From: Chryseomicrobium aureum
GTDB lineage: Bacteria; Bacillota; Bacilli; Bacillales_A; Planococcaceae
Direction of reading: 5' to 3'
DNA length: 50,385 nucleotides
Assembly: GCF_016909155.1 (NCBI RefSeq)
Contig: NZ_JAFBFG010000023.1
Span: forward strand, 1-50,385
Part shown: piece by piece, positions 14,642 through 23,941 of the stretch
Layout of the letters: each line of letters begins with the position of its first letter
Position numbering within the stretch: position 1 is the first letter of the stretch
Translations under genes and position numbers: made by a program
Notes under the pieces: generated by a model
Told to the model about the DNA's origin: nothing
The model's database searches: none
What the model saw: the letters and a program-made list of their open reading frames with translations, nothing else

Positions 14642-15490
14642 ATGTTACGCAATAAAGAGCTGCATGATTTTTTATGCGAGCGAAACGCAGGGCTGACCGA
14701 GCAATGGTATGAATCACTGGATAAAAACCAAGGGGGCATCTATGGCTCCATAAACCCAAACATCATTGAAAAGCTGAAGCAGCAAAACATTGAATTTCAT
14801 AACCGGTTTTGTTCGATGTTCATCAAGGAATACGAAGAGTTCCTGGAAGATTTCCAGGACTGGATTGTCCGCACCGCAAGAGATGAAGATCGCTTATCGA
14901 CACCCACGACAGCCGTGCTGCAAGACTTTTTCCAGACCCAGAAACAATACCTTCAGCTGGTTGAAGAATTTGCTTCCATTCAAGGAGATCGCGTCTCAAA
15001 GGAACAGCTGATTGCCTGGAATCAAGGAATTACGGCGACCATCAACGACCTTCTGCTGGAATTCACAACCCAGACGGCCATCGCGGCTGAAAAGAAACTG
15101 AACGCCCAGCAAGAATTAATCGTTGAAATGAGTGCGCCGGTTATCCTGCTGACCAAAGACACCGGGTTGCTGCCATTGGTCGGCGAAATCAGTACATACC
15201 GGGCGCAGATCATGTTTGAAAAAGCGTTGCAGCAAAGTACCGAATATCACCTCGAACGGTTATTCATTGATTTATCGGGAGTTCCCATCATCGACACGAT
15301 GGTGGCTCATCAGATTTTCCAACTCATCGATGGATTACGAATCATCGGGGTCAAAACAGCACTTGCGGGCATCAGTCCGGACATTGCACAGACCGCTATC
15401 CAGCTAGGCATCAACTTTAGGGAGATTGAGGTCTATAACACATTGGCACAGGCCATGAAGCTGAAAAACCTGGAGATTCAGGGAAGATGA
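14642..15490 (+). CDS. RsbR-like stressosome protein
   Basis: 282 residues. The N-terminal half is a helical RsbR-type sensor region. The C-terminal half (about 160-280) is a STAS domain with LFIDLSGVPIIDT and GISPDIAQTAIQLGI. T219 and T251 match the two RsbT-phosphorylated threonines of B. subtilis RsbR (T171, T205). RsbR paralogues form the stressosome with RsbS and RsbT and tune SigB. Start chosen at ATG 14642, after AAGGGA; an open frame extends 19 codons upstream with no ribosome site. It stands alone, with no rsbS or rsbT nearby, as is common for RsbR paralogues. Confidence 0.88.
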   Translation: MLRNKELHDFLCERNAGLTEQWYESLDKNQGGIYGSINPNIIEKLKQQNIEFHNRFCSMFIKEYEEFLEDFQDWIVRTARDEDRLSTPTTAVLQDFFQTQKQYLQLVEEFASIQGDRVSKEQLIAWNQGITATINDLLLEFTTQTAIAAEKKLNAQQELIVEMSAPVILLTKDTGLLPLVGEISTYRAQIMFEKALQQSTEYHLERLFIDLSGVPIIDTMVAHQIFQLIDGLRIIGVKTALAGISPDIAQTAIQLGINFREIEVYNTLAQAMKLKNLEIQGR

Positions 15491-15728
15491 AGTGACACGA
15501 GCAAGTGATTGAAAAAACAGTTGTCGAATCAAGTCGATTTTCAGCCTAATTATCTCGTAAAACGCGCTTGAGGAACAATCGACCGTTTGCTGGGCTTATT
15601 TCATTCTTGAGTCATTTTCCTCTTTTGATTGGTAAAGGAAAAGGGCATGATATACCGGAATTAAATGGCTAGCCTTAGATTCTCTAGGCTTTTCTTAGTC
15701 ACTTTCCAAAGCGAAAAGAGAATGCCAA

Positions 15729-15962
15729 ATGAATAAAGAACATATACAAGCGCTACTGGAAACCATCTGTCAATACAACAATGTCCGGATTACCCAAACT
15801 TTTGCCAAAGACGACATTGACTAGATTCTGGTCAAATGCGTTCCGCACACAGAGACACTCGAATTAACTTATCTGCAGACGGGAAGTGTCGAATGCTATA
15901 AATCGATACAGCAAGCTGTAGAAATCATCTATAACTCTCTTTATTCTCCAGTAGATTTCTGA
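15729..15962 (+). pseudogene. Small gene of unknown function interrupted by TAG
   Basis: The frame gives MNKEHIQALLETICQYNNVRITQTFAKDDID, then TAG (15822-15824), then ILVKCVPHTETLELTYLQTGSVEC...IYNSLYSPVDF and TGA. Both halves have protein-like composition in one frame, so this reads as a 77-codon gene with a single nonsense mutation. Family not recognised. A strong terminator follows at 15991. The ribosome site is weak. Confidence 0.55.
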
Positions 15963-15990
15963 TCGCTTAACAGGATGATGAAAACCAAAA

Positions 15991-16038
15991 GGAAGACAAG
16001 CAGCCGAATTATTAGCTGCTCGTCTTCCCTTTTTTTAA
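15991..16038 (+). terminator. Intrinsic terminator after the interrupted small gene
   Basis: GGAAGACAAGCAGC (15991-16004) pairs with GCTGCTCGTCTTCC with one mismatch, around a 10-base loop, followed by CTTTTTTTAAT. Confidence 0.9.
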
Positions 16039-16187
16039 TATTCTAACTACATAAAGCACTTCCGATAACCTCATGATATGTAAACTAGTTTCTGTTCAAA
16101 ATCCCAGTTCTAAATACTATAAATTCTTTTTTGCTTTTTAATCCTTTTTATTATTTTTAAAGTTATCTTTGATTTACTCTCAAAGTG

Positions 16188-16508
16188 TTACTCCAAACTA
16201 TTTTTTTTCGAATACTCAACTTGAGTCAATGTTATAGGATTGTCCCCTTCTTTTCCATAAGTTGCAAAATACTTTACTTCTTCCTCTAACAAGTTCCACG
16301 CCATGACCTCGTTTACAACAATCTTAAAGGCTTCTTCTTGGGTTTCATTGTTTGGGTCATACGCTTTGATCCAGTATTCTTCAGAATCATTAGAATGACC
16401 TTTTTCAATCACAACTAACATTGAAGTAGTAGACGAATATGGACCTCCACAAGCTGTCATTAACGCTACAACGCTTATTAGGATAATCATCCTTAAAATT
16501 TTCCCCAC
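16188..16508 (-). CDS. Small predicted lipoprotein of unknown function
   Basis: About 106 residues. A hydrophobic signal segment (RMIILISVVALMTAC) ends in a lipobox, so Cys would be lipidated and the protein anchored outside the membrane. The mature part, starting CGGPYSSTTSM, is acidic, with YWIKAYDPNNETQEEAFKIVVNEVMAWNLLEEE. No family recognised. GTG at 16508 is 6 bases after GGGGG and is preferred; the ATG at 16514 abuts that site. It stands alone in a decayed region. Confidence 0.7.
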   Translation of the reverse strand: MGKILRMIILISVVALMTACGGPYSSTTSMLVVIEKGHSNDSEEYWIKAYDPNNETQEEAFKIVVNEVMAWNLLEEEVKYFATYGKEGDNPITLTQVEYSKKNSLE

Positions 16509-16719
16509 AGTCATCCCCCTTTTAAAAAACTATTTTCATTTTGCGAGTGTCGAAAATGCACATAAGTTATATTTGGTCATACTAGTATTGGTTCTAAATT
16601 TCTCTTAGAGATTTAATTGAGACTTTTTCTATTCTTATATCTGAAGTATAGAATTAGAACTTATAATTCAAATATACTTAAAATTTAAATTAATATCTAG
16701 GTAATTCTGGAAATAAAAC

Positions 16720-16813
16720 CGTTCGTAAAAGTAGACTTTTACGACCAACGATTAGACTTCTCTTTCTAATTCAAATACACGTCCGTAAATATTAGATAAT
16801 TATTTACGAACGT
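16720..16813. repeat. Two tandem hairpins sharing a CGTTCGTAAA-type arm
   Basis: The first is CGTTC-GTAAAAGT (16720-16732) with ACTTTTAC (16735-16742) and AACG. The second is ACGTCCGTAAATA (16779-16791) with TATTTACGAACGT (16801-16813), one mismatch in 13. A third half, TTACGAACG, follows at 16833. Function unknown; a binding-site array or a mobile-element remnant are both possible. Confidence 0.5.
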
Positions 16814-16992
16814 TTACCTTATTCATATCATTATTACGAACGCCATTGGTTACAGTTACATCAAATTGTAATTTCGAATTATTTAGATACTTTGTCTTTA
16901 ACAACAGCCTTATTGAAAGTATGGATTAGTAATTTAGTATTCAATATACAGTAAGGGGTTGGGCAGCTAGGGGTTTACGACTTGGTTGCCCG

Positions 16993-17087
16993 TTTTGTGA
17001 CCTGCGGACCGTGTTTTGTGACCCGAGCGAGCGTTTCTGTGTCCTCAAAACTCATTTGTGTGCCCTGAGTCATGTTATGGAAACTAA
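16993..17087 (-). repeat. Dispersed repeat, copy A: head plus four 21-base units
   Basis: On the minus strand the head TTAGTTTCCATAACATGACT (17087-17068) is followed by four units built on GGxCACAnAAA. Their GTG cores on the plus strand fall at 16997, 17018, 17039 and 17060, exactly 21 bases apart. It shares head and period with copies at 36681 and 50133. Confidence 0.8.
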
Positions 17088-17102
17088 ACACCCGGCTCCA
17101 CT

Positions 17103-17152
17103 AAAAAATCAGCACCCTCTCTCAATCTAAGTTTGAGAAAAGATACTGATTT
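17103..17152 (-). terminator. Terminator after the dihydrouridine synthase gene
   Basis: On the minus strand AAATCAG...CTCAA pairs with TTGAG...CTGATTTTTT; the stem is interrupted in the middle. It lies 15 bases after the stop codon and ends the core block. Confidence 0.65.
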
Positions 17153-17166
17153 ATGCGCGCAGCGAG

Positions 17167-18132
17167 TTATTCCGGATGTACGAAGTTTTCAAGAATTTGT
17201 CGCACTTCAGCCGTCGATTTTGTATACATCAACTGGTTGCGCAACTCTCCTGCACCTCGGAAGCCTTTTACATAAATTTTGAAGAAGCGATGCAATCCCG
17301 AAATCGAACGTGGCACTTCCTCTGCGTACTTGTCTTGCAAGTCCAACTGATAACGAAGCAAGTCGAGATACTCTTGACTTGTATGTTCCCGTGGCTCTTT
17401 TTCGAACGCAAATGGATTTTTGAAAATCCCGCGCCCGATCATGACACCATCAATCCCATACTTCTCTGCAAGCTCAAGACCTTTTGCACGGTCCGGAATG
17501 TCTCCATTGATTGTTAGCATCGTGTTCGGCGCAATCTCATCACGTAATGCTTTGATTTCCGGAATGAGCTCCCAGTGCGCATCGACTTGACTCATCTCTT
17601 TCCGCGTACGTAAATGAATCGACAAGTTGGCAATATCTTGCTTCAAAATATGCGCGAGCCACTCTTTCCACTCCTCAATCTCCGAATAACCAAGACGCGT
17701 CTTCACACTAACAGGAAGACCTCCAGCTTTTGCAGCTTCAATTAGCTCAGCTGCGGTATCTGGACGAAGAATCAAACCGCTTCCTTTTCCACGTGTTGCG
17801 ACATTTGGTACGGGGCACCCCATATTAATATCAATGCCTTTATAGCCCATCTCGGCCATTCCAATACTCATTTGGCGGAAATAATCCGGATTGTCTCCCC
17901 AAATGTGTGCGACCATCGGCTGTTCATCTTCTGTGAACGTCAGACGGCCACGGACGCTCTGGATACCATCTGGGTGGCAATAGCTATCGGAGTTCGTAAA
18001 TTCTGTAAAGAACACATCAGGACGGCCTGCTTTCGCGACGACATGGCGAAACACAACATCGGTCACATCTTCCATCGGCGCTAATACAAAAAATGGACGC
18101 GGCAACTCCTGCCAAAAATTTTCTTTCAACAT
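17167..18132 (-). CDS. dus: tRNA dihydrouridine synthase
   Basis: 321 residues, a Dus-family FMN TIM barrel. Seen: [15 protein letters not shown] at the N-terminus, catalytic C106 in [30 protein letters not shown] and the FMN phosphate loop GDIPDRAKG...[13 protein letters not shown]. It reduces uridine to dihydrouridine in tRNA with NADPH. The shape is closer to the DusC-like group common in Bacillota than to DusB. Start ATG 18132 follows TAGGAGG. Cotranscribed with rlmCD, 34 bases upstream. Confidence 0.93.
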   Translation of the reverse strand: MLKENFWQELPRPFFVLAPMEDVTDVVFRHVVAKAGRPDVFFTEFTNSDSYCHPDGIQSVRGRLTFTEDEQPMVAHIWGDNPDYFRQMSIGMAEMGYKGIDINMGCPVPNVATRGKGSGLILRPDTAAELIEAAKAGGLPVSVKTRLGYSEIEEWKEWLAHILKQDIANLSIHLRTRKEMSQVDAHWELIPEIKALRDEIAPNTMLTINGDIPDRAKGLELAEKYGIDGVMIGRGIFKNPFAFEKEPREHTSQEYLDLLRYQLDLQDKYAEEVPRSISGLHRFFKIYVKGFRGAGELRNQLMYTKSTAEVRQILENFVHPE

Positions 18133-18166
18133 GTTGTAAATCCTCCTACAAATGAAACCATTGTTT

Positions 18167-19519
18167 CTAAATCGTTAAATATGTCACGCACTCGACATGC
18201 GTTGTATGTGGGAACATATCCACCGGCTGTACTTCGTGCACTTTGTAACCACCATCTTCTAACAGGCGCAAGTCACGAGCGAGCGTTGCTGGGTTACAAG
18301 ATACATACACAATGCGGCGAGGTTTATGTTCAATCAGTGTGTCAATCAACTTACCATCCAACCCTTTTCGAGGTGGATCGACAACGACGACATCTGGAAG
18401 TTTTCCGTCTTCATACCACTGCGTAATCACATCTTCTGCTGCTCCGACTTCAAACTCAGCGTTTGTAAAACCATTCAGTTCTGCATTGCGGCGGGCATCT
18501 TCCACTGCTTGTGGTACGATTTCGACACCCAGAACTTGTTTTGCTTGTTGTGCGAGGAACAACGAGATCGTTCCAATTCCGCAATACGCGTCCATCACCG
18601 TTTCGTTCCCTGTCAGACCTGCTACTTCAAGTGCTTTTTGGTAGAGCACGTTTGTCTGAAGCGGATTGATTTGATAGAACGAGCGAGCAGATATTTCAAA
18701 TTGAATATCTCCGATGGAATCGACGATATGCGATTTTCCCCAGTGAACAAATGTCTCTTCTCCAAAAATCACATTTGTACGCGTTGGATTGATGTTTTGA
18801 ACGATCGACACTGTTGTCGGCTCCACTTCAAGAATGAAGTGAATCAAACGTTCAGGTTGTGAAATCTTTTTCGTTTTCGTCACGAGCACGACCATCGTCT
18901 CGCCACTTGTGCGACCTTTACGAACGACTAGGTGACGGAGTTGGCCGCGACCTGTCTTCTCATCATAAGGCTCTAAACCAAATTCTACTGCCTGTTCTTT
19001 TAAAGCGAGCATCAAGCGGTCGGCTTCTTCACTTTGAATCAAACACGTCGGTGTGTTGGCGATATCATGAGAGCCAGATTTATAAAATCCTGCCACTACG
19101 CGACCTTCGTCAACACCAAATGGAATCTGGGATTTATTTCGGTAGCGCCACGGATTGTCCATACCAAGAACAGGAAGAACGGTTGTATGCACTTTGCCGA
19201 TTCTCTCCATTGCACTTCGCACCTGTTTCTCTTTCATCATCAGTTGTCCCTCGTAGCTAAGGTGTTGCAACTGACAACCACCGCACGAGTCAAACACCGG
19301 ACAAGGAGCAGCTACTCGGAACGGAGACGACTCGACAATTTCTACAAGCTTTGCGAAACCATATTTTTTCAATGCTTTCACCACATGAACTTCAACTTTT
19401 TCATCCGGTAATGCGCCTTTAATAAATATAGGGTAGCCATCGACTTTTGCGACGCCCTGGCCATCATGTGTTAAATCTTCTACAAAAACCGTCAAACGGT
19501 CATTTTTCTTTACAGTCAT
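18167..19519 (-). CDS. rlmCD: 23S rRNA (uracil-5-)-methyltransferase RlmCD
   Basis: 450 residues. An N-terminal TRAM domain (about 1-60) precedes the 4Fe-4S ligands C73, C79, C82 ([10 protein letters not shown]) and C159. Next come a SAM-binding Rossmann fold ([15 protein letters not shown]), VDPPRKG and the catalytic Cys in [11 protein letters not shown]. subtilis YefA/RlmCD makes m5U747 and m5U1939 in 23S rRNA; this gene sits in the same neighbourhood after dagK. It lacks a terminator at its end and runs on to dus. Confidence 0.93.
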   Translation of the reverse strand: MTVKKNDRLTVFVEDLTHDGQGVAKVDGYPIFIKGALPDEKVEVHVVKALKKYGFAKLVEIVESSPFRVAAPCPVFDSCGGCQLQHLSYEGQLMMKEKQVRSAMERIGKVHTTVLPVLGMDNPWRYRNKSQIPFGVDEGRVVAGFYKSGSHDIANTPTCLIQSEEADRLMLALKEQAVEFGLEPYDEKTGRGQLRHLVVRKGRTSGETMVVLVTKTKKISQPERLIHFILEVEPTTVSIVQNINPTRTNVIFGEETFVHWGKSHIVDSIGDIQFEISARSFYQINPLQTNVLYQKALEVAGLTGNETVMDAYCGIGTISLFLAQQAKQVLGVEIVPQAVEDARRNAELNGFTNAEFEVGAAEDVITQWYEDGKLPDVVVVDPPRKGLDGKLIDTLIEHKPRRIVYVSCNPATLARDLRLLEDGGYKVHEVQPVDMFPHTTHVECVTYLTI

Positions 19520-19565
19520 TCTTTAAACCCCGTTCTTTTTTGCATGATTTCTTCATTATAGCATG

Positions 19566-19590
19566 AAAAAACTCCTGCCGCGGCAGGAGC
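19566..19590 (-). terminator. Terminator of the cydABS operon
   Basis: On the minus strand CTCCTGCCG / CGGCAGGAG pair directly and are followed by TTTTTTC. It lies 5 bases after the cydS stop codon. Confidence 0.9.
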
Positions 19591-19595
19591 TGATT

Positions 19596-19703
19596 CTACT
19601 TTTCTTTTCGAATGATTCCGTCTTTAGGCGCCCACCAGAAGACCGCTGCGATGGCACCAAACAGTACAATGAACGGAGCGTAAAAGATAAAAAAGTTTGT
19701 CAT
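19596..19703 (-). CDS. cydS: CydS-like small subunit of cytochrome bd oxidase
   Basis: 35 residues: MTNFFIFYAPFIVLFGAIA, then AVFWWAPKDGIIRKEK. One transmembrane helix with a basic C-terminal tail, typical of the CydS/CydX-type third subunit of the cytochrome bd complex. The CydS family in Bacillota is known from Geobacillus. GGAGGATATCATC precedes the ATG. It starts 12 bases after cydB and is followed at once by the operon terminator, so it is part of the oxidase operon. Confidence 0.85.
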   Translation of the reverse strand: MTNFFIFYAPFIVLFGAIAAVFWWAPKDGIIRKEK

Positions 19704-19715
19704 GATGATATCCTC

Positions 19716-20744
19716 CTAAGCGTGATTGTCTTCTTTTTTGCCAGCGACATAATCTTTGTTGAATAAGAATAGGCGCAGGAGCAAGTACAGTGACGGTAAT
19801 AACAAACATAGTCCTGCAATGAACGCAATGATCAGTGCAATCGCCATCGTTTCATTTGTAAACCCATCATAAATCGTTAAATACGGATACAACAAGTACG
19901 GTCTGTGCGACCAGCCGTATGCGAAAAAGGCGATAAAGAACTGCCCGACGAGCAACAAGAAAGCCCATCCGTAATTTCGTTTTGTCCACAATAGATACAC
20001 CGTTCCGAAGAACAGTAATCCAGAAATCAAGAATGCCCACCAGACATCCAAGATATTCGCGTAATGCTCTGGGTTATGTGCACGAAGTTCTACAATGATT
20101 CCTGTTGCTGTAATCATCGTCGGCAATGCCCAGATCAATGCGTATTTACGTAGTAACTTCGTAGCACCAGCGTCCTCTGCTTTACTTGCGTACCATGTTA
20201 AAAACACAGCCGAAATATAAAGTGTGGCGGCAATGGCTAATACAACGATACTCCATGTTAACGGACTCAAGAACAGGCGGCTATAATCTAGTACCGGTTG
20301 GCCATCCACCATATCGATGAATCCACCTTCAGAAATCGTTAATACAACGGAAAGCGACGCAGGGATTAAAATCCCCGCTGCCCCGTACATAAACGAGTAG
20401 CCTTTGTGCCCGCGTGAACCGTATGTCTCAAACGCATAGTACGATCCCCGTATCGCGAGCAAGATGATAGCAATACTCGCTGGAACAAGAAGTGTTGTTC
20501 CGTAATAAAAGGCGGTCTTCGGGAAGAACCCGATGATTCCTACGAAGAAAAATACGAGGAATACGTTCGTAACTTCCCAAACGGGCGACAAATACCTTTG
20601 AATAATATTCGTTAAAATATGTTGGCGATTGGTCAGCAAACTATAGGCGTTGAAGAACCCCGCGCCAAAGTCGATAGACCCAACGATGACATATCCAAAT
20701 AGGAAGAACCAAAGGACCGTGATCCCTATGATTTCTAATGTCAT
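19716..20744 (-). CDS. cydB: Cytochrome bd ubiquinol/menaquinol oxidase subunit II
   Basis: 342 residues with about nine membrane helices. The start TVLWFFLFGYVIVGSIDFGAGFFN has the DFGxG signature of subunit II. It pairs with CydA in the oxygen-reducing quinol oxidase of the plasma membrane. Its ATG overlaps the cydA stop by four bases (ATGA), so the two are translationally coupled. cydS follows. No cydCD in the window. Confidence 0.95.
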   Translation of the reverse strand: MTLEIIGITVLWFFLFGYVIVGSIDFGAGFFNAYSLLTNRQHILTNIIQRYLSPVWEVTNVFLVFFFVGIIGFFPKTAFYYGTTLLVPASIAIILLAIRGSYYAFETYGSRGHKGYSFMYGAAGILIPASLSVVLTISEGGFIDMVDGQPVLDYSRLFLSPLTWSIVVLAIAATLYISAVFLTWYASKAEDAGATKLLRKYALIWALPTMITATGIIVELRAHNPEHYANILDVWWAFLISGLLFFGTVYLLWTKRNYGWAFLLLVGQFFIAFFAYGWSHRPYLLYPYLTIYDGFTNETMAIALIIAFIAGLCLLLPSLYLLLRLFLFNKDYVAGKKEDNHA

Positions 20745-22090
20745 TTCGTATCACCTTCCAATCGCTCTTGATCTAGTTTGTCTAGCTCTTTTTCAACTGG
20801 ATTGTTACGGAACATTCTGCGCAAGACGACGACAGAACCAATTCCTAAAATCAAGTACAAGATTGCAAATGCGACGACCATGATATCCACACTTCCACTG
20901 GATGTTGCACCTTGTTCAACAGTCATGATTTGATACAAAATCCACGGTTGTCGGCCGACTTCGGTCATCCACCAACCTGCTTGAATCGCAATCATGGAAA
21001 GTGGTCCACCTGCCACGATCAACCAGAGAATAAAGCGCGAGTTCGCAAATTTCCATTTACGCCATTTCGCGACAACATAAAAGGCTGATAACATCACCAT
21101 GAACATTCCGATTGTAATCATGATGTTAAAGAAGTAGTGGATATAGAGCGGTGGTATCTCATCCTCTGGGAATTGATCTAGTCCAATCACTTCTGCATTG
21201 GGATCATTGTGTGCAAGAATACTTAATGCGAATGGAATCTTAATCGCATATTTCACTTCTTCTCCGTCTAAAATACCGTAAAGAATAAGTGGCGCAGCTT
21301 CAGATGTTTCAAAATGCCATTCAGCAGCCGCTAATTTTTCCGGCTGGTACTCAGCAAGGTATTTACCTGAGAAGTCTCCAATGATTGCAGTGGCTATGGA
21401 GAACACAAGTCCAACTTTGACCATTAAGTACACAGCTTTTTTATGATAAATATGGTTCGAGCCTTTTAACAATCGGAAAGCCCCGATTGATGCTAGTACG
21501 AAAGCGCTCGTCATCAAGGCGGTCGAGACAACGTGCGCCACTTTCGTCGGCATGGCCGGATTAAACATTGCAAGGAGTGGACTGATGTTGACCAGTTCAC
21601 CGTCGACCATGTCAAAACCTTGTGGTGCGTTCATAAAAGCGTTCACCATTGTGATGAATACTGCAGACATCGCGGCACCAAACGCAACTGGAACAAGTAA
21701 CAATAGGTGTTTCTTTTGGTTTTCAAAACGGTCCCACGTATACAAATAGATTCCTAAGAAAATTGCTTCAAAGAAGAAAGCAAATGCTTCTAAAAACAGT
21801 GGCAGGGCAATCACTTGGCCGGCAAGCTCCATAAAGTTTGGCCAAAGTAGTGACAACTGGAGTCCGATGGCGGTCCCCGTTACAACTCCGACAGCTACTG
21901 TGATTACGAACCCTCGTGCCCAGCGACGGGCAAGTAAAATATAGTGTTCGTCGTTTTTCTTGATTCCCACGTATTGTGCCAGCATGATCATCAGTGGCAC
22001 CCCTACACCGATTGTGGCGTAGATAATATGGAACGAGAGTGTCATTTCTGTAAGTAGCCGACTAAAAAATACAGCTTCTTCATTTCCCAT
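20741..22090 (-). CDS. cydA: Cytochrome bd ubiquinol/menaquinol oxidase subunit I
   Basis: 449 residues and nine or so membrane helices. The heme b595 ligand lies near the N-terminus (SFHIIYATIGVG, H21 counting from the chosen start), and GRQPWILYQIM is the GRQPW signature. The Q loop is short, as in Gram-positive oxidases. It gives oxygen reduction with high affinity and contributes to growth under low oxygen or sulfide, since bd oxidases resist sulfide; the link to the sulfur locus is only inferred. Start ATG 22090 follows GAGG by 8 bases; a GTG three codons before overlaps that site. Confidence 0.95.
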   Translation of the reverse strand: MGNEEAVFFSRLLTEMTLSFHIIYATIGVGVPLMIMLAQYVGIKKNDEHYILLARRWARGFVITVAVGVVTGTAIGLQLSLLWPNFMELAGQVIALPLFLEAFAFFFEAIFLGIYLYTWDRFENQKKHLLLLVPVAFGAAMSAVFITMVNAFMNAPQGFDMVDGELVNISPLLAMFNPAMPTKVAHVVSTALMTSAFVLASIGAFRLLKGSNHIYHKKAVYLMVKVGLVFSIATAIIGDFSGKYLAEYQPEKLAAAEWHFETSEAAPLILYGILDGEEVKYAIKIPFALSILAHNDPNAEVIGLDQFPEDEIPPLYIHYFFNIMITIGMFMVMLSAFYVVAKWRKWKFANSRFILWLIVAGGPLSMIAIQAGWWMTEVGRQPWILYQIMTVEQGATSSGSVDIMVVAFAILYLILGIGSVVVLRRMFRNNPVEKELDKLDQERLEGDTK

Positions 22091-22267
22091 TTCGTTCACC
22101 TCATATAGAGTATTGGCTAACGGTCATTCAACGAGCTTCATGCCTTTATTCTACCCTAGTTGAAGGGGTTTAATCTAATCAGCCGAACTTGTTTTCAGGC
22201 AAGTTGTTACAAGGTTATGACGGGTTGTGAAAAGTTCGAAAATTGAGAACAACAGAGGAGAATGGAA

Positions 22268-22309
22268 ACAAAAAAACTAGCCACTCTAAAAAGCTAGAGT
22301 AGCTAGTTT
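22268..22309 (-). terminator. Terminator after dagK
   Basis: On the minus strand AACTAGCTACTCTA pairs with TAGAGTGGCTAGTT (one mismatch) around a short loop, followed by a T-run. It lies 6 bases after the dagK stop and separates it from cydA. Confidence 0.85.
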
Positions 22310-22314
22310 AGTTA

Positions 22315-23235
22315 TTAGTCTCTTTCAACGAGATCTTGCTCCGGTAATAAATCTACTGGTGCCATGATTTCAATATGGCGTGCCCAGTTCTCAAAAACTG
22401 CAGGCAATGTTCCACCGTATTCTCCGTCGAGATTTAAGGAGACAGTCTCTTCCGACAGGACACGAATCTTTGAAGCTTTGCGGTAAATGACGTGTGGATC
22501 ATTCAAATGCTCCCCACGAATTGCAAGCGTGGCAAGTCGAATAAACTCTGCCATGTTCACTTTTTTCAAGATGAGCAGAGTAAATTTACCATCGTTGATA
22601 ATAGCGTCTGGAGCAAGCTTCTCGAAGCCACCGACTGAATTCGTCAAGCCAATTAAGAACATCATGGCTTCTTCTTCAAATACTTCATCATCAAATTCGA
22701 TGCGTAGTTTCGTTGCGCGAATAGACGGTAACATCTCAATTCCCTTTAAATAATACGCAAGTTGGCCAAGCACCGTCTTTAAACGACTTGGGACTTCATA
22801 TGTAAGTTCCGTGATGCGTCCCCCACCAGCAATATTGATAAAAAATGTATCGTTCACGTGCCCTACGTCTACCGGTACATACTTACCATCTGTAATAATC
22901 TTTACAGCTTGTTGAATGTCACGCGGAATGTGCAAGGCACGTGCAAAGTCATTGGTTGTTCCCATTGGAATCAAACCAAGTTTCGGACGCTCATCAAATA
23001 GACTGACGCCTGCTACGACTTCGTTTAGTGTACCATCGCCCCCTGCTGCCACAATCAAATCAAAGCCGTTTTCAACAGCTCGCTTTGCAGCTTCTGTTGC
23101 ATCACCAGCACCTGTTGTCGCGTGACACGATGTTTCGTAGCCTGCTAGTTCCATTGCTTCTAAAACTTCCGGTAAGTGACGCTTAAACAATTCTCGCCCG
23201 GAAGTTGGATTATATATAATTCGTGCACGTTGCAT
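22315..23235 (-). CDS. dagK: Diacylglycerol kinase, DgkB/YerQ type
   Basis: 306 residues of the soluble DagK_cat family. Seen: ARIIYNPTSGRELFKR, nucleotide loop AAGGDGTLNEVVAG, and PMGTTNDFARAL. The C-terminal half is a beta sandwich with ITNSVGGFEKLAPDA-like features (LTNSVGGFEKLAPDAIINDG). It phosphorylates diacylglycerol to phosphatidic acid, recycling lipid from lipoteichoic acid synthesis. Position after gatCAB and before rlmCD matches B. subtilis yerQ. Confidence 0.93.
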   Translation of the reverse strand: MQRARIIYNPTSGRELFKRHLPEVLEAMELAGYETSCHATTGAGDATEAAKRAVENGFDLIVAAGGDGTLNEVVAGVSLFDERPKLGLIPMGTTNDFARALHIPRDIQQAVKIITDGKYVPVDVGHVNDTFFINIAGGGRITELTYEVPSRLKTVLGQLAYYLKGIEMLPSIRATKLRIEFDDEVFEEEAMMFLIGLTNSVGGFEKLAPDAIINDGKFTLLILKKVNMAEFIRLATLAIRGEHLNDPHVIYRKASKIRVLSEETVSLNLDGEYGGTLPAVFENWARHIEIMAPVDLLPEQDLVERD

Positions 23236-23299
23236 GTACAGAACCTTCTTTCTTCACAACTCTCTCTGCTATAGACAGTATAATACTTTAGCAGGTTCC

Positions 23300-23863
23300 T
23301 TATGAAGGCAATTTTGTGAACCATGCTTCGCGGATGCTGCTATATGTTGCCAAATGAAAGTCTTTGTTTGTCTCTAATTGTGTAGTCAATTCTTCAAAAA
23401 TGGCACGCTGCGCCTCTTCAAAGCCTTCGCTACCGGCTTCTGGAAGTTTTGCTTTTTCACCCATCACGTACTCTTGCACTAAATCTGCACGAGGCCCCCA
23501 TGTGGCGATCACTTGTCCTTGTGCATCTAGTAAAAGATATTTTGGAATCGAGCGGCCCCCATTTGTGAGATAGCGATCAATTAATTCTGTATCCGCATCA
23601 CGTAGCACGACACGTACCTCGACTCCTGCTGCTTCAGTAATTTTACGCAAAATAGCATTGTTCATCATCGCATCTCCGCACCAGTCCTCGGTGATTCCTA
23701 AAATGTGGACATTGGATTCAGACAAACGTGTGATAAACTCATCGTCCGCAGGAACTGTGAAGCTTTCGTAGACGTGAAAGGATTGCTCTTTTTTTGTTGT
23801 CATTTCGTCCATATAGACTGCAAGTGGACGGCCTTCTTCAAAATACTGTTGTTCTGTTTTCAT
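23300..23863 (-). CDS. Thioredoxin-fold protein with a single active-site Cys
   Basis: 187 residues. After a helical N-terminus a thioredoxin-like strand leads to ILGITEDWCGDAMMNN; the usual CxxC is reduced to C62 with Asp-Ala. PKYLLLDAQGQVIATWGPR is the cis-Pro segment. Proteins of this shape are common in Bacillales; the role is unknown, possibly bacillithiol or coenzyme-A linked thiol exchange (inference). Start ATG 23863 after AAGGAGGGG; 14 extra upstream codons have no ribosome site. Single gene between gatB and dagK. Confidence 0.8.
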   Translation of the reverse strand: MKTEQQYFEEGRPLAVYMDEMTTKKEQSFHVYESFTVPADDEFITRLSESNVHILGITEDWCGDAMMNNAILRKITEAAGVEVRVVLRDADTELIDRYLTNGGRSIPKYLLLDAQGQVIATWGPRADLVQEYVMGEKAKLPEAGSEGFEEAQRAIFEELTTQLETNKDFHLATYSSIREAWFTKLPS

Positions 23864-23902
23864 CAAAAAACCCCTCCTTGACACTAGCATAGCATGAATT
23901 CC

Positions 23903-23935
23903 CAAAAGAAGGCTCGCCCCAAGTCAGGGCGAGCC
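23903..23935 (-). terminator. Terminator after gatB
   Basis: On the minus strand GGCTCGCCC / GGGCGAGCC around a 7-base loop, followed by TTCTTTT. It lies 6 bases after the gatB stop codon. Confidence 0.9.
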
Positions 23936-23941
23936 AGTTTG

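Larger units (their letters stand above)
16515..17166. other. Gene-free A+T-rich spacer with hairpins and repeat copy A
   Basis: No coding frame with a ribosome site was found. It contains two hairpins built on CGTTCGTAAA-like arms (16720-16750, 16779-16813), a further TTACGAACG (16833-16841), repeat copy A (16993-17087) and the dus terminator (17103-17152). It marks the junction between accessory and core DNA. Confidence 0.7.

Noticed and set aside
16993-17087. CRISPR array for the spaced GGGCACAAA-type repeats here and at 36681
   Set aside because: The period is only 21 bases, the conserved part about 9 bases and spacers about 12; no cas genes are near. This does not fit any CRISPR layout.
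22225-22242. Rex operator upstream of cydA (TTGTGAAAAGTTCGAA)
   Set aside because: The left half-site fits, but the right half differs from TTCACAA at three of seven bases. Too weak to call.
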